DNA of 64,000 bases, taken from assembly GCA_945957605.1 (NCBI GenBank), contig CAMFLR010000018.1, positions 100,133 through 164,132 of the forward strand. The letters are read 5' to 3'. A program made the translations under genes and the position numbers. The notes beneath the pieces are model-generated. The model was not told the DNA's origin, ran no database searches, and was given only the letters and a program-made list of their open reading frames with translations. The DNA is from an uncultured Isosphaeraceae bacterium (lineage in GTDB: Bacteria > Planctomycetota > Planctomycetia > Isosphaerales > Isosphaeraceae). Positions 25,465-34,129 of this stretch are shown one piece after another (within the stretch, counting starts at the first letter, position 1; the number at the start of each line of letters is the position of its first letter).

Positions 25465-26361
25465 GTGCAGGACGCATCGCCAACGACCGCCATTTCGCAC
25501 TCCGATTCTCGTTTACGACTCGCTGTCATTGGATCGCCCCGGTCTGGCAACACCTGGATCAGGTGGATGCTCGCGTCGTTCTACGACCTGAAGCCGATCT
25601 CGATCCATTATCCGCACGAGCTCGACTGGTCGAATCTCCCCGAGCGCTGCGTGATCCAGATCCACTGGTATCCGCTGCCCGACTTCCTGCCCCTGCTCGA
25701 CGCCAACGACATTCGCGTGATCCAGCCGTTGCGGCACCCGCTCGACGTGCTGCTCTCGTGGTTGAACTACACCTATTTTGTCCACGAAGACGGCAAGTGC
25801 CCTGGCGTTTGCGATAGCTGCCGGATCGTCGGCGCGACGCCCCGGAGCGATACCTTCCTGGATTATGTAGGAAGCGAAGCCGGCCGGGCTTTGCTTTGTT
25901 ATGCGCCTGCTTGGAAGAAATGGGCGCCGTCGTACTACTTCCCGCTGCGTTACGAAGAACTCGTCGCCAACCCCGAGCCGCCTCTGGCCGCGCTCTCAAA
26001 CTGGCTCGGCGAGCCATTGCGCCGGCCGATTGACGAGGTTCTCGAAGCGACGTCGATCTCGCAGCTCAAAGCGAGCCGCAACTCGTGGCAGTATCACTTC
26101 TGGCAAGGCCGCCCCGGCCTCTGGAAGAAGATGTTCACGCGTGAAGATGTGGCGCGAATTCTCAAGGTCGTTTCCGACCCCTTCGACGCGATCGGGTTCG
26201 ACCGCGAGGCCGATCCCGCGCTCACAGCCGAGCAAGCCGACCAGAACTGGCTCCGGCTCCAGCTCGACTCCTTCCGCGAACACCTTCATCTCGAGAAGTC
26301 GAAGCACCAGCAGGCGCGCGAGGAAATTCAAGCACTCGGGCGAAGGCTCGTCGCGGTGTAG
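25465..26361 (+). CDS. Sulfotransferase-domain protein
   Basis: 298 residues from GTG 25465, which has a strong GGAAGGAG seven bases upstream; GTG 25393 and ATG 25405 are in frame but lack such a site. The PAPS-binding 5' loop is VIGSPRSGNTWIRWML (from residue 21), the 3'-phosphate loop is RHPLDVLLSWLNY, and the C-terminal GRPGLWKKMFTRED matches the G-x2-G-x-WK region of sulfotransferase family 1. It transfers sulfate from PAPS to a hydroxyl or amine. A Cys cluster C112-x3-C116-x2-C119 sits after the 3' loop and is unusual. Sulfotransferases fit a phylum rich in sulfated glycan metabolism; the acceptor is unknown. Confidence 0.85.
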   Translation: MQDASPTTAISHSDSRLRLAVIGSPRSGNTWIRWMLASFYDLKPISIHYPHELDWSNLPERCVIQIHWYPLPDFLPLLDANDIRVIQPLRHPLDVLLSWLNYTYFVHEDGKCPGVCDSCRIVGATPRSDTFLDYVGSEAGRALLCYAPAWKKWAPSYYFPLRYEELVANPEPPLAALSNWLGEPLRRPIDEVLEATSISQLKASRNSWQYHFWQGRPGLWKKMFTREDVARILKVVSDPFDAIGFDREADPALTAEQADQNWLRLQLDSFREHLHLEKSKHQQAREEIQALGRRLVAV

Positions 26362-26387
26362 AAGAATGGGCTGCACGCCCGTTGCGG

Positions 26388-27266
26388 TTAGTGGACCACG
26401 ATTCTCTGCGATTCCGGCCTGACCTGCGCGGCATTTGTATGTGCCAGGCGCAGGCGGCCGTTGACGTATTCGTACGTCTCCTCGACTTCGTCAGGCAAGA
26501 ATCCGCGAAACGGGACGTAGAGCCACGGCCGGATCACGATATTCACGAACCAGCCACCATCCGGCCGGGGTTCGAAAGTTCGGACGGCGCCATGCCACCC
26601 GAGCTGGATCACCTTGTATCTGCGGACGTATTCGTCCTTCTCGACCCAGGCGAAGTGAGTTCGCCTACTCTCCGGCACAGGATCGGCTCGGTGCATCGCG
26701 GCGGCGAACTCCTTCTGGAGTTTGAGCACGTCGCCTGTTGCGTCTTTCTCCGGAATGATCACAGTTCCCCTGTAGGCCGGTGGCTCGGGCTCGACCATGA
26801 GCCGGCGGACGTCCAACCCGCCGGTGAGGCCACCGCCACCGATTCCAGCTTGATGAAGCTGTTGCTTCGGCTTCTGAATCTCTGGCTGAGGCGATTTCGA
26901 CCGAATTGCTTCCAGGTTCGCTTCCGTCTTGGGCAAGATCTTGGTGATGACGAAATCTCGATATCCGTCGCCGAGGAAAAAGATCTGCTCTTCCTCGGCG
27001 CTGGGCTTCTTCGCCAGCATCGCGAGCGGATGCTGGTTCAACTCTTCGTAGGTCACCTGCCCTTTGAGCACAGCCGTGGGTTTGAGCTCGGTCCACATGA
27101 AGTAGGGCAAACCAGTGGGAGGCAAGTTCGCGAAGGGCTCGCTGGTCTTACCGACCCTAGCCAGAACGATGAATCTCGCCTCAGCCTTTGCCTGCTCGAG
27201 GCTCAGCTCCTTGTTCGGCAAGGCGATCTGCCCTGCGATCATGATCGACATCGCTGTCAGGATCAT
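26388..27266 (-). CDS. Secreted protein of unknown function
   Basis: 292 residues with an N-terminal hydrophobic leader (MILTAMSIMIAGQIALPN). GGAGG lies 5 bases before the ATG. The body contains a strand-rich segment starting ARFIVLARVGKTSEPFANLP, resembling planctomycete proteins that follow a protein-synthesis-like beta fold, a Gly-rich hinge near 150 (GIGGGGLTGGLD), and a C-terminal segment ending YEYVNGRLRLAHTNAAQ. No known domain recognised. It ends 26 bases from the convergent sulfotransferase gene. Confidence 0.7.
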   Translation of the reverse strand: MILTAMSIMIAGQIALPNKELSLEQAKAEARFIVLARVGKTSEPFANLPPTGLPYFMWTELKPTAVLKGQVTYEELNQHPLAMLAKKPSAEEEQIFFLGDGYRDFVITKILPKTEANLEAIRSKSPQPEIQKPKQQLHQAGIGGGGLTGGLDVRRLMVEPEPPAYRGTVIIPEKDATGDVLKLQKEFAAAMHRADPVPESRRTHFAWVEKDEYVRRYKVIQLGWHGAVRTFEPRPDGGWFVNIVIRPWLYVPFRGFLPDEVEETYEYVNGRLRLAHTNAAQVRPESQRIVVH

Positions 27267-27415
27267 CTCGGCCTCCGCGCAGCGCGTTCACAGGTCGTTC
27301 GCGATCCCCTCTGGGATTTGTAGCGCGGGAACGATACCAGGAATGCCGATGCGAGCGAAGTCCTAATGCCTGAACAACTCGGCGACCGGCTATGAACGCT
27401 CGATAGAAACAACGA

Positions 27416-27451
27416 GCCCGGCACACCTACCAGATTGGAGGTCTGCCGGGC
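27416..27451 (-). terminator. Terminator-like hairpin after the desaturase gene
   Basis: GCCCGGCA (27416-27423) pairs perfectly with TGCCGGGC (27444-27451), with an inner ACCT/AGGT pairing. On the minus strand the hairpin is followed by TCGTTGTTTC. It lies about 48 bases past the desaturase stop. Confidence 0.6.
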
Positions 27452-27498
27452 CTTTCTACTATGCCTTGATTTCGGGTGATCGAACCAGTGATTGCGGT

Positions 27499-28770
27499 CT
27501 ACTCCGCACCATCCGTCATCACATCCAAAATCGTCGGCTGCCCCTTGCGATTCGAGAACGTGCCGTGGCACTCCACGACATCCTGCGCGTATTCCGGGTT
27601 CCACTTCTTGAGCGCCTCGTGCAAGCGCATCAGGTTGTAGTGCGGAACCGCCGGGAAGATGTGGTGCGGAACGTGGATGTCCTGCCCATACACAAACACA
27701 GCCCAGCGCGTGAAGGCGTCGGCGAAAAAGACGCGCGTGTTCGTGATGCGATCGGTATCGCCGTTCGTGTGCTGATATGTATCGCGCAAGAGCATGTAAA
27801 ACGGCATCGTCGTGACGAGCGGCACGCTCCAGAGCAGGTTGAAGTACATCCCCGCCTTGCCGTGCGAAATCGGCCAGAGCAGCCCCAGCATTACGAGTCC
27901 ACCCGTCAGAAACGCCAGCCGCATCAGGCCCGCAACGCGCTCGTCATAAGGCTGCCGGAACGGTGAGCGGAACATGGCGCTGTCGGGCAGTTGCCGCATG
28001 ACCAACACCACCCCCACCAGGCCGATGAACCACGTCGGAATCAGCCAGAGCGAGTTGTTCGTGCGAGTCAGGAAGTAATGCACAACCAGAAAGCCAGCGA
28101 TGTAGCCAATTCCCAACAAGGTCCCCAAACGTGGTCGAGCGTATGAGGCGTCGCCATCGGGCACGCGCTTCATGTAGGTGTTGCCACCCTTCCCGAGCAC
28201 GTTCACATAAAAATACGCCCACTGATAGCGTGAGAACGTGAGTGGCGCCGTCACGAATACCAAGTAGACCTTGGCGATGAACTCGTTGCGCTTCATCGGG
28301 AATTCGTCGACGCGCTTCCCTTTGCCCAGATTGACGAGGTCGGGGTCGAGTTCGGGATCATTCACATACTGGTGATGCGCCATATGAAACAGGCGATAAA
28401 AGTGCACATTCGTGATCAGCGGCAGCATGCAGAAGAGGTCGCCGACGAGGTCGTTCGCCAGCTTGTTGTGCAGCAGGCTATAGTGCGACGCCTCGTGCCC
28501 AAGGCCCGCCAGTCGATGCTGAACGCCGCCCATCAAAATGATCGCCAGCCCAAACACCGGCACGTTCCAAATCCACGACAGCCCCCAGCCTAAGCGCAGC
28601 TCGGCAAAGGCGATCGTGAGCGTGGCAATCACCGCGATCGTCGCGTACTCGAGCGCGAGCCAGTACAGGTTCGTGTGATTATTGATTTCGCGCAGTCGCG
28701 CGAGCTCTGCTTGAAGCTCGGGTTGCACAAAGCCCGACCGCTTCGTCACCGACCGCGCCGTCACCGACAT
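27499..28770 (-). CDS. Membrane fatty acid desaturase
   Basis: 423 residues with the three histidine clusters of membrane diiron desaturases: HEASH (92-96), HMAHH (129-133) and HVPHH (366-370). Hydrophobic segments flank them (about 45-85, 180-215, 230-290). The family (PF00487) introduces a double bond into an acyl chain in the cytoplasmic membrane using O2 and an electron donor; family members can also act as hydroxylases or ketolases. The order and spacing match class FA_desaturase proteins of about 350-420 residues. Start ATG 28770 follows a G-rich tract. The exact regioselectivity cannot be read from the sequence. Confidence 0.9.
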   Translation of the reverse strand: MSVTARSVTKRSGFVQPELQAELARLREINNHTNLYWLALEYATIAVIATLTIAFAELRLGWGLSWIWNVPVFGLAIILMGGVQHRLAGLGHEASHYSLLHNKLANDLVGDLFCMLPLITNVHFYRLFHMAHHQYVNDPELDPDLVNLGKGKRVDEFPMKRNEFIAKVYLVFVTAPLTFSRYQWAYFYVNVLGKGGNTYMKRVPDGDASYARPRLGTLLGIGYIAGFLVVHYFLTRTNNSLWLIPTWFIGLVGVVLVMRQLPDSAMFRSPFRQPYDERVAGLMRLAFLTGGLVMLGLLWPISHGKAGMYFNLLWSVPLVTTMPFYMLLRDTYQHTNGDTDRITNTRVFFADAFTRWAVFVYGQDIHVPHHIFPAVPHYNLMRLHEALKKWNPEYAQDVVECHGTFSNRKGQPTILDVMTDGAE

Positions 28771-29203
28771 ACCCCGCCCCCTTGCACGAACGAGCTGCCA
28801 GGGCAGCCCAATTACCCAAGGCGATTACAAACCTCCCGATCTACCTGAATTATCTAGTTTATCAGGAGTGCGACCGTTTGGCTCGCGTGAAAACGAGTCG
28901 GCGGGTCAAAATCGGCAATCGCCTGCCCATTCATCGGCGCTCGGCTGGCCGTGGGGTATGTCGGGGTGCCAAAATCAAAAGGGGACGGCCGGAAACGCCT
29001 CGATCATGGCCGAATAAGAACGTCGTAAATCAAATCATTGATTCGAGTTATGTCGAATCGCCTGCGTACGATTTCGAGCCCCCGAATCCTATCGCGGACG
29101 GTCAAATGCGTCCAGCCGAAGTGGCGCGCAATATCATGGTGATATCTGACACTTTTGATGACCCGTTGCGCGCCAGGATTCGGGTCTGTTCTTAGAAGGA
29201 CTC
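28771..29203. other. Gene-free intergenic region
   Basis: About 430 bases upstream of the desaturase (minus) and downstream of the LEPR-XLL gene (minus). The only open frame (28782-29195, plus) shows no domain and is judged spurious. No promoter is clear. Confidence 0.4.
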
Positions 29204-29241
29204 ATCGGCGCGAGCGATTACGCGTCATCGCTCGCGCCGAT
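29204..29241 (-). terminator. Strong stem-loop after the LEPR-XLL gene
   Basis: A 14-bp perfect stem: ATCGGCGCGAGCGA (29204-29217) pairs with TCGCTCGCGCCGAT (29228-29241) around a 10-base loop. It starts 12 bases past the minus-strand stop codon. No T-tract is adjacent, so it may act with rho or as an mRNA 3' end. Confidence 0.7.
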
Positions 29242-29253
29242 CGACCGCAAACC

Positions 29254-31260
29254 TTAGCTCGGCAGGGAGAGGGGTCCCAGCGGCTTCAGGTTCGGGTCGA
29301 CGATGACTCCGCCACGCGTGCCCACCGAGCGGTTGGGCGTGATCACCACAACGTTATGCCGGCTAGCAACTTGCAGGTGGCTGAACGGCTGGCCGACGAT
29401 CGTCGAGTCGCTGAGCGACCGGATCCGCACGATGTTCAAGTTGCCGTTATCGTTAATCGCCAGCCCGTGTGCGCTCTTCCCGGTGAACGATTGCAGGTTG
29501 CCCTGCACGTCGACGAGTGCTGCGCCCGCCAGTTCGGGGTGGAACGACGAGCTGATGCTCGCGAGCTGATTCGGGTTATTGAGCAAAACTGTACCGGCCG
29601 AACCATTCGACGGCGTGTAGAGCTGCACGACGTTCTGTCCATTCACCACGCCGGTGACGAGTCCGAGATTCTGCTCGAACGCACCAAGCGCCCGGGTCAC
29701 GCCGCTCGTGCGGTTCGACCCGTAGGCTCCCGCGTTGATGAACGGATTCGTACCCTTACCCGGCAAGGCAGTGCGGGTCGATTCCGTGATCAATCCCGGC
29801 GTCGAGCCGGTCAAGGTGACGGTACCCTGCTGGAAGTTCGTCGGCTGAAGCTGGAACGGATCGAAGTGAGCGGCGGCCGCGGCGTAGAACGAGGTTCCCT
29901 GCGGAACCGCGGCGATGCCACCCAGCAGTTCGAGCGATCGGCTCGTGTTATACGGCAGGCCAATCGGGACAGCATTTCCCGACGCGAGGCTCGCGGTTAC
30001 ATCAATCGTCACCGCCGCACCGAAGTTGGGCGTACCCGGCACAACCTGGCCGTTGTAGTCCATCACGACGGTGCTTTGCTCGTTGAAGCCGATGCCGTCG
30101 ATCGCGTTGATCCCGTCAGCCGCCAGCGTGCCGATGCTGAAAGAACCAACCGGATTGCCGTTAATGGCGTCGAACGCCTGAATCGTCGACCCGCGTCCCA
30201 GCAGCACGACCAGCTCGCGGCCGTTGCGACCAAGACCAACACCCGCGGCCGTCGTCGGCGTGCCACCAACGTCGATCGTCTGAAGCGCGGCACCCGATCG
30301 CTCGTCGAAACGAATCAGCGTATTGGCAACCGGGTCATATCCGAAGACCTGCCCGCTTCCGATCGTTCGCTTACCGGGCGTTCCGGCATTCACGAAGTCG
30401 ACCTGCATCGACACGCCCGCCGGCGGCGGAACGGTTGCCGGCGGAATTGGGCCAGGATAAACCACCTGATTCAGACCCGGGCTGAACTGGCCGGAAATGC
30501 TCGTCAGCGTCGACCCGCCGTCGGCGTCGTTGCTGTAGTTCATCGTCCGGCCTTGCGACGTGTAGCTCGCTGGCGCGTTGTCGGTATAGGGAGCTGGCTG
30601 GTTTACGCCCACCTCACCCGGCGGAAGCGGCTTCGGGTTCGGATTTTGCGTGCTCACCGTGGTCGTCACGGTCGCCGAAGTCGTCGCGCTCGACGTTGAG
30701 GTGACTGCACCCGTCGTTGTGGTCGTCAAAGTGACCGGTGCAAATCGCGAAATCTGAGTCGTTTGCGGCAGCTCGCGGAGGTGAATTTGTGTGTTGCGGC
30801 CGATCGAATGGAGTTGCAGCCGGCCGATGCCAGACGTCATGTTGATCTGGCCGTTATCGATCAGGTCGACCTTGGGCCCGATCAGCGACCCAAGAATCTG
30901 CCCGCCCACGCCCGTGTAGTTATTCGAGGCGACATCGAGCTCGTTCACCGAGCCGAGCGGAGCAAAGCCGCGCTTCACGTCGATGACGATTTTCGTCGCA
31001 CCGTTCGTGCCGCTGTAAACCAGGTTCAGCACACCATCGGGCGTGACGGTCGTCCCTTGGATCGAGCCGTTACCCAGCACCTGAACCTGAACCTTTGCCC
31101 CTTTCGCGGTGACATAACTAATGCCGCGAAACTGGTTTGGGACTCCCAGTGTCGTCCCCTGGTCGGCCGCCGACGGCGTCAGATCGGCCGAGCCGTTCAG
31201 GAGCTGGCGTCCCTCCAACCCCTCGAGCGCAGGACGGTTCCGTCTCGACATCCGTGGCAT
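29254..31260 (-). CDS. Large LEPR-XLL surface protein, propeller-like
   Basis: 668 residues from ATG 31260, chosen because GGAAGGA sits 8 bases upstream; an ATG at 31293 lies in frame. The N-terminus PALEGLEGRQLLNG is a LEPR-XLL motif. The body has a Thr/Ser-rich linker (about 185-215), then repeats such as GIGFNEQSTVVMDYNGQV and NGRELVVLLGRGSTIQAFDAINGNPVGS that look like beta-propeller blades around 290-480 and again in the C-terminal 120 residues. No catalytic motif seen. Likely an exported surface protein. Followed by a strong stem-loop. The propeller reading is by eye. Confidence 0.78.
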   Translation of the reverse strand: MPRMSRRNRPALEGLEGRQLLNGSADLTPSAADQGTTLGVPNQFRGISYVTAKGAKVQVQVLGNGSIQGTTVTPDGVLNLVYSGTNGATKIVIDVKRGFAPLGSVNELDVASNNYTGVGGQILGSLIGPKVDLIDNGQINMTSGIGRLQLHSIGRNTQIHLRELPQTTQISRFAPVTLTTTTTGAVTSTSSATTSATVTTTVSTQNPNPKPLPPGEVGVNQPAPYTDNAPASYTSQGRTMNYSNDADGGSTLTSISGQFSPGLNQVVYPGPIPPATVPPPAGVSMQVDFVNAGTPGKRTIGSGQVFGYDPVANTLIRFDERSGAALQTIDVGGTPTTAAGVGLGRNGRELVVLLGRGSTIQAFDAINGNPVGSFSIGTLAADGINAIDGIGFNEQSTVVMDYNGQVVPGTPNFGAAVTIDVTASLASGNAVPIGLPYNTSRSLELLGGIAAVPQGTSFYAAAAAHFDPFQLQPTNFQQGTVTLTGSTPGLITESTRTALPGKGTNPFINAGAYGSNRTSGVTRALGAFEQNLGLVTGVVNGQNVVQLYTPSNGSAGTVLLNNPNQLASISSSFHPELAGAALVDVQGNLQSFTGKSAHGLAINDNGNLNIVRIRSLSDSTIVGQPFSHLQVASRHNVVVITPNRSVGTRGGVIVDPNLKPLGPLSLPS

Positions 31261-31501
31261 GGTCCGGTTCCTTCCGACCGTTTTGGAGGCCATACTCGCC
31301 TCCCGTTCCGTACATCCAGCCACCGCGCTCCCTCTCAGCGGGCAGCCGCCTGTCCGTGATGCTTCGTCGTGTCATCCATCGGCTCTTGACGATCAATTCA
31401 TGACCCGTCTTGTGCAAATTCCCAAAACTTCCATACTCTCCGCGATAGATTCAAACTGCCTCGACTCTTTGCCCTGACCACGTTGACGTTAGGAAGACTC
31501 C

Positions 31502-31756
31502 ATGAATCCGATCTTGACGCAAATTCTTTCGCTGACAGGTGCTACGCTCGTACTTCTCGGTTTCGGCGGCCAGCAGTTTGCCGGTTTGAAGGCCGACCAT
31601 TTGGCGTATGGCCTGCTCAACCTGGTAGGCTCGGCGCTCTTGGCAGTTACGGCTGTCATTCCGCTTAACGCCGGCGTGCTGGTGCTCGAGTCGGTCTGGG
31701 CGCTCATGAGCCTGAACATCGTCGTCAAGGCACTTCGCGCTCGCCCAAAGGGTTAG
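31502..31756 (+). CDS. Small CBU_0592-like membrane protein
   Basis: 84 residues with three hydrophobic segments (ILSLTGATLVLLGFGGQQF, LLNLVGSALLAVTAVIPL, VLVLESVWALMSLNIVV). The pattern AYGLLNLVGSALL followed by an N-AGV-V-E-VW region matches the small CBU_0592 family of bacterial inner-membrane proteins. GGAAGA lies a few bases upstream of the ATG. A monocistronic gene by position, with 161 bases before the next. Function unknown. Confidence 0.75.
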   Translation: MNPILTQILSLTGATLVLLGFGGQQFAGLKADHLAYGLLNLVGSALLAVTAVIPLNAGVLVLESVWALMSLNIVVKALRARPKG

Positions 31757-31832
31757 GAGATCGTGCAGACGGCTGGCCGGTTCAATTGGCGGTGCGATGC
31801 GTCGTGGTCTTCCCTCCAACCCGCAAGACCGC

Positions 31833-31838
31833 TAGAAT
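31833..31838 (+). promoter_or_regulatory. Candidate -10 element for the repeat protein gene
   Basis: GCTAGAATCA contains TAGAAT, a 5-of-6 match to TATAAT, 79 bases before the GTG start at 31918. The region 17 bases upstream (TTCCCT) is only a weak -35 match. Confidence 0.3.
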
Positions 31839-31917
31839 CACCACCTTACTGCCTGCCTTCTGGCAGCTTGACCGGAAGAATTCACACCGCCAGTCAGAGA
31901 GATTAAGGAGAGTCCCG

Positions 31918-32793
31918 GTGCGACGCTTTGCCCTGTTCGCCATGTCCCTCGGGCTAACCCTCGGCCTTAGCGCCCTGGGCAGCGCTTTCGCGCAAGACGC
32001 GAAGAAAGACGCCCCCAAGCCCGCCGACGCCAAGCCCGCCGACGCCAAGCCTGCGGAAACGAAGCCCGCCGAGACGGCCAAGCCTGCTGATACCAAGCCC
32101 GCCGATACCACCAAGCCGGCCGACGCCAAGCCGCCCGAAGTTCCCAAGGCGGCCGCCGAAGCCCCGCTGCCAACGATTCCGCCCGAAGTCGAAGCCAAGC
32201 TCGAAGCGGCTCGTCGCGCCGTGGCCGAAGCGATCGTCGCCGCTCAGGACGCCGGTCTCGTCGAAACCTCGATCGACCCGCCGCCCGTGCTCGACATCCT
32301 TATCACCGGCCGCGCGATCGACGCCCGCGACCTCAAAGCCAAGCGCGGCGTGAGCCCCGAAGTCTTCGGCGCCTGGTACACGAACTACGGCAAGCCAATG
32401 GAAGGCATCACGGCGACCGGCGACGTGCGGATCGTCAATCCCTCAAAGGGTTTGAAGGAATACTACGACACCCGCGCCGGCATCCTTGCCCGCCACATCG
32501 ACGCCGTCCGCAAGGCCAAGGCCGCTGCGGCCCCGAAGTCAGCCGAAACCAAGCCCGCTCCCAAGCCGGCCGACACTCCCAAGCCCGCTGACACGCCCAA
32601 GCCCGCCGAAACAAAGCCGGCCGACGCCCCTAAGCCCGCTGAATCAAAGCCGGCCGCCAAGCCCGCTGACGCGCCCAAGCCCGCCGAAACGAAGCCGGCC
32701 GACGCGCCCAAGCCTGCTGCCGACAGCAAGCCCGCCGCGAAGCCCGCTGACGCCAAGCCGGCCGACACCAAGCCCGCTGACGCCAAGAAGTAA
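31918..32793 (+). CDS. Secreted Lys-Pro-Ala repeat protein with a conserved central domain
   Basis: 291 residues from GTG 31918, preceded by AAGGAG at 7 bases. A signal peptide (about 1-24, ending ALGSAFA) leads to a KPADAKPAETKPA repeat (about 30-80), a non-repetitive central domain (about 85-195, including PPPVLDILITGRAIDARDLK and GKPMEGITATGDVRIV), and a second, longer KPA repeat (about 200-291). The repeats are built of 4-6 residue units with Asp, Glu or Thr spacers. Not a CRISPR despite the periodic DNA. Lys-Pro-Ala tracts in exported proteins often span or bind an anionic envelope layer; that is inference. A strong terminator follows. Confidence 0.8.
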   Translation: MRRFALFAMSLGLTLGLSALGSAFAQDAKKDAPKPADAKPADAKPAETKPAETAKPADTKPADTTKPADAKPPEVPKAAAEAPLPTIPPEVEAKLEAARRAVAEAIVAAQDAGLVETSIDPPPVLDILITGRAIDARDLKAKRGVSPEVFGAWYTNYGKPMEGITATGDVRIVNPSKGLKEYYDTRAGILARHIDAVRKAKAAAAPKSAETKPAPKPADTPKPADTPKPAETKPADAPKPAESKPAAKPADAPKPAETKPADAPKPAADSKPAAKPADAKPADTKPADAKK

Positions 32794-32819
32794 GCCAGCG
32801 ATTCGGGACTAAACCTGAA

Positions 32820-32857
32820 AACCACGCGAATCCTTCAACCGCTTCGCGTGGTTTTTT
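32820..32857 (+). terminator. Rho-independent terminator
   Basis: AACCACGCGAA (32820-32830) pairs perfectly with TTCGCGTGGTT (32843-32853) and runs into TTTTTT (32852-32857). An 11-bp stem plus T-run, 27 bases after the repeat protein stop. Confidence 0.92.
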
Positions 32858-32881
32858 CATGCGCGTTGGCGATCTTTCTTG

Positions 32882-32924
32882 GGTACCCTGGGTTCTCGAA
32901 CCCGGGCGGCGCAGCCGCAAGAGG
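32882..32924 (+). repeat. Half REP-like element with a shared 17-base tail
   Basis: The stem CCTGGGTTC (32887-32895) / GAACCCGGG (32898-32906), with one T-G pair and loop TC, follows GGGTACCC and is followed by GGCGCAGCCGCAAGAGG (32908-32924). The reverse complement of that 17-base tail occurs exactly at 60896-60912 in the right half of the 60.8 kb element, while the stem sequence differs. Confidence 0.65.
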
Positions 32925-33245
32925 CATCAACTTCTAGGCAATGAGGCGAGCGTCCAGCAGAAATCCGAGGCAACGCGCCAATTGACCACTCCATTTCAAC
33001 CAACGACCCAACGGCTTTATCGAATTCCCAACTCTCGTGGAATTTTCTCCTCTTTCCCACTTCGTTGCCTTCGCTACCTTCTGTTCAAGTCTGATTCACA
33101 CTAACTACGATACGCGTCGGATGCCCTTTTGAGTCGCTGGAACAAATATAAAATATGCAAACATGCATGACTATCATCTAATTTGAAGTTGCCGCATCAA
33201 CACAACCGCATCGAAAACTTTCCGTAATTCTTGCGGATAGTCTTC

Positions 33246-33719
33246 CTAAAATATGCGCTCGCCGGGGCTTCGAGATTCGAGTCGTTGGCGAATCTCGGAA
33301 GCGCGCGGATTGGATCGACACCACCGCTGCAACAAGCCACAAAAGGCCCGCTCTTCGCGCCCACCTCTGGGAAGTTGGGTGTTCGGCGTTTTGGCAGTTT
33401 CATCGGGGCGGTCGAAGAATAAAAGCGAGTCTTCTGTCCAATCCTCTTCGAGCCACACCCGTTTCTTGGTCCCGCGCGAATCGACAAACGTGATCTCAAC
33501 GCCGCCATTCCCATCGATGATGCCAAACGTCACGGTGATTGGTTCCACTACATCCGCCAGATAAGGGCTCTCAGCGACCGATAGACCTGTGTAATCGATT
33601 GTCTTTTGGTCGTGCTCACCTTGGTTTCGGCCGCGCCATGCGATGAACGCAAAGCCCGCCGCAATCAGCGCCAACAATGCGAGCCCACACGCCCGTCTGA
33701 ATTTCGTGGTGTCCTTCAT
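33246..33719 (-). CDS. Small membrane-anchored protein, unknown
   Basis: 157 residues from ATG 33719; an in-frame ATG at 33776 would add a non-typical stretch. It has a cytoplasmic basic start (KDTTKFRRACG), one membrane segment (LALLALIAAGFAFIAW, about 12-28), and an extracytoplasmic strand-rich part (ITVTFGIIDGNGGVEITFVDSRG). No domain recognised and the ribosome binding site is weak, so the start and even the gene are moderately supported. Confidence 0.5.
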   Translation of the reverse strand: MKDTTKFRRACGLALLALIAAGFAFIAWRGRNQGEHDQKTIDYTGLSVAESPYLADVVEPITVTFGIIDGNGGVEITFVDSRGTKKRVWLEEDWTEDSLLFFDRPDETAKTPNTQLPRGGREERAFCGLLQRWCRSNPRASEIRQRLESRSPGERIF

Positions 33720-34129
33720 GGCAGTCTCGCAGGCTTCAAACTCTCTCACACCGACATTTATGGATTGATCTGGCAATCTGCTCGACCACCACTCATTCGA
33801 TCATACCATCAATCGACGCAATCAAATCCATCTCTATCCCTGGCGAAGTAGGCAAGTACCAAAGCCTGGGCATTTGCCCCAAGATTTGACGCGGGAATGT
33901 GATGCGTTGTTTGGTGCCCTCTAGTCAAGTTTGGCGGTCGGTGGTATTTTGGTTTCCCCACAAGCACGGCACGAGGTCGCTGGGTAGCGGTCAAGCACAT
34001 CTCCGCTCCCGGTGTTTTCCTGCTCCTGCTGCGTGCGCCTCTTGAGCAGAACGGTCGCCGACCTTTTCGTGAATCGGCGGATCGGTTGCTCGATGAGCGC
34101 CTGCAGCCGATCATTGAGAGGCGACCCGC
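33720..34129. other. Intergenic region
   Basis: About 410 bases between divergent genes, presumably carrying the promoter of the diadenylate cyclase gene. No clear gene or strong promoter match is seen. Confidence 0.35.

Larger units (their letters stand above)
32794..33245. other. Intergenic region with a repeat half-element and an AT-rich stretch
   Basis: About 450 bases with no convincing gene. It contains the terminator (32820-32857), a hairpin repeat half-element (32882-32924), and from about 33098 to 33200 a stretch clearly richer in A and T than its surroundings. Confidence 0.4.

Noticed and set aside
26382..27323. A 313-codon plus-strand frame opposite the secreted protein at 26388-27266
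   Set aside because: The minus frame has a signal peptide and GGAGG start; the plus frame has no motif.
28782..29195. A 137-codon plus-strand frame between the desaturase and LEPR-XLL genes
   Set aside because: No domain, poor composition, no ribosome binding site.
29155..30699. A 514-codon plus-strand frame antisense to the large LEPR-XLL gene
   Set aside because: Arg/His-rich shadow of a GC-rich gene; the minus strand frame has LEPR-XLL and propeller-like repeats.
32527..32790. Periodic DNA resembling a repeat array
   Set aside because: The period follows codons for Lys-Pro-Ala units of the exported protein; units vary in length and no spacer structure as in CRISPR exists.
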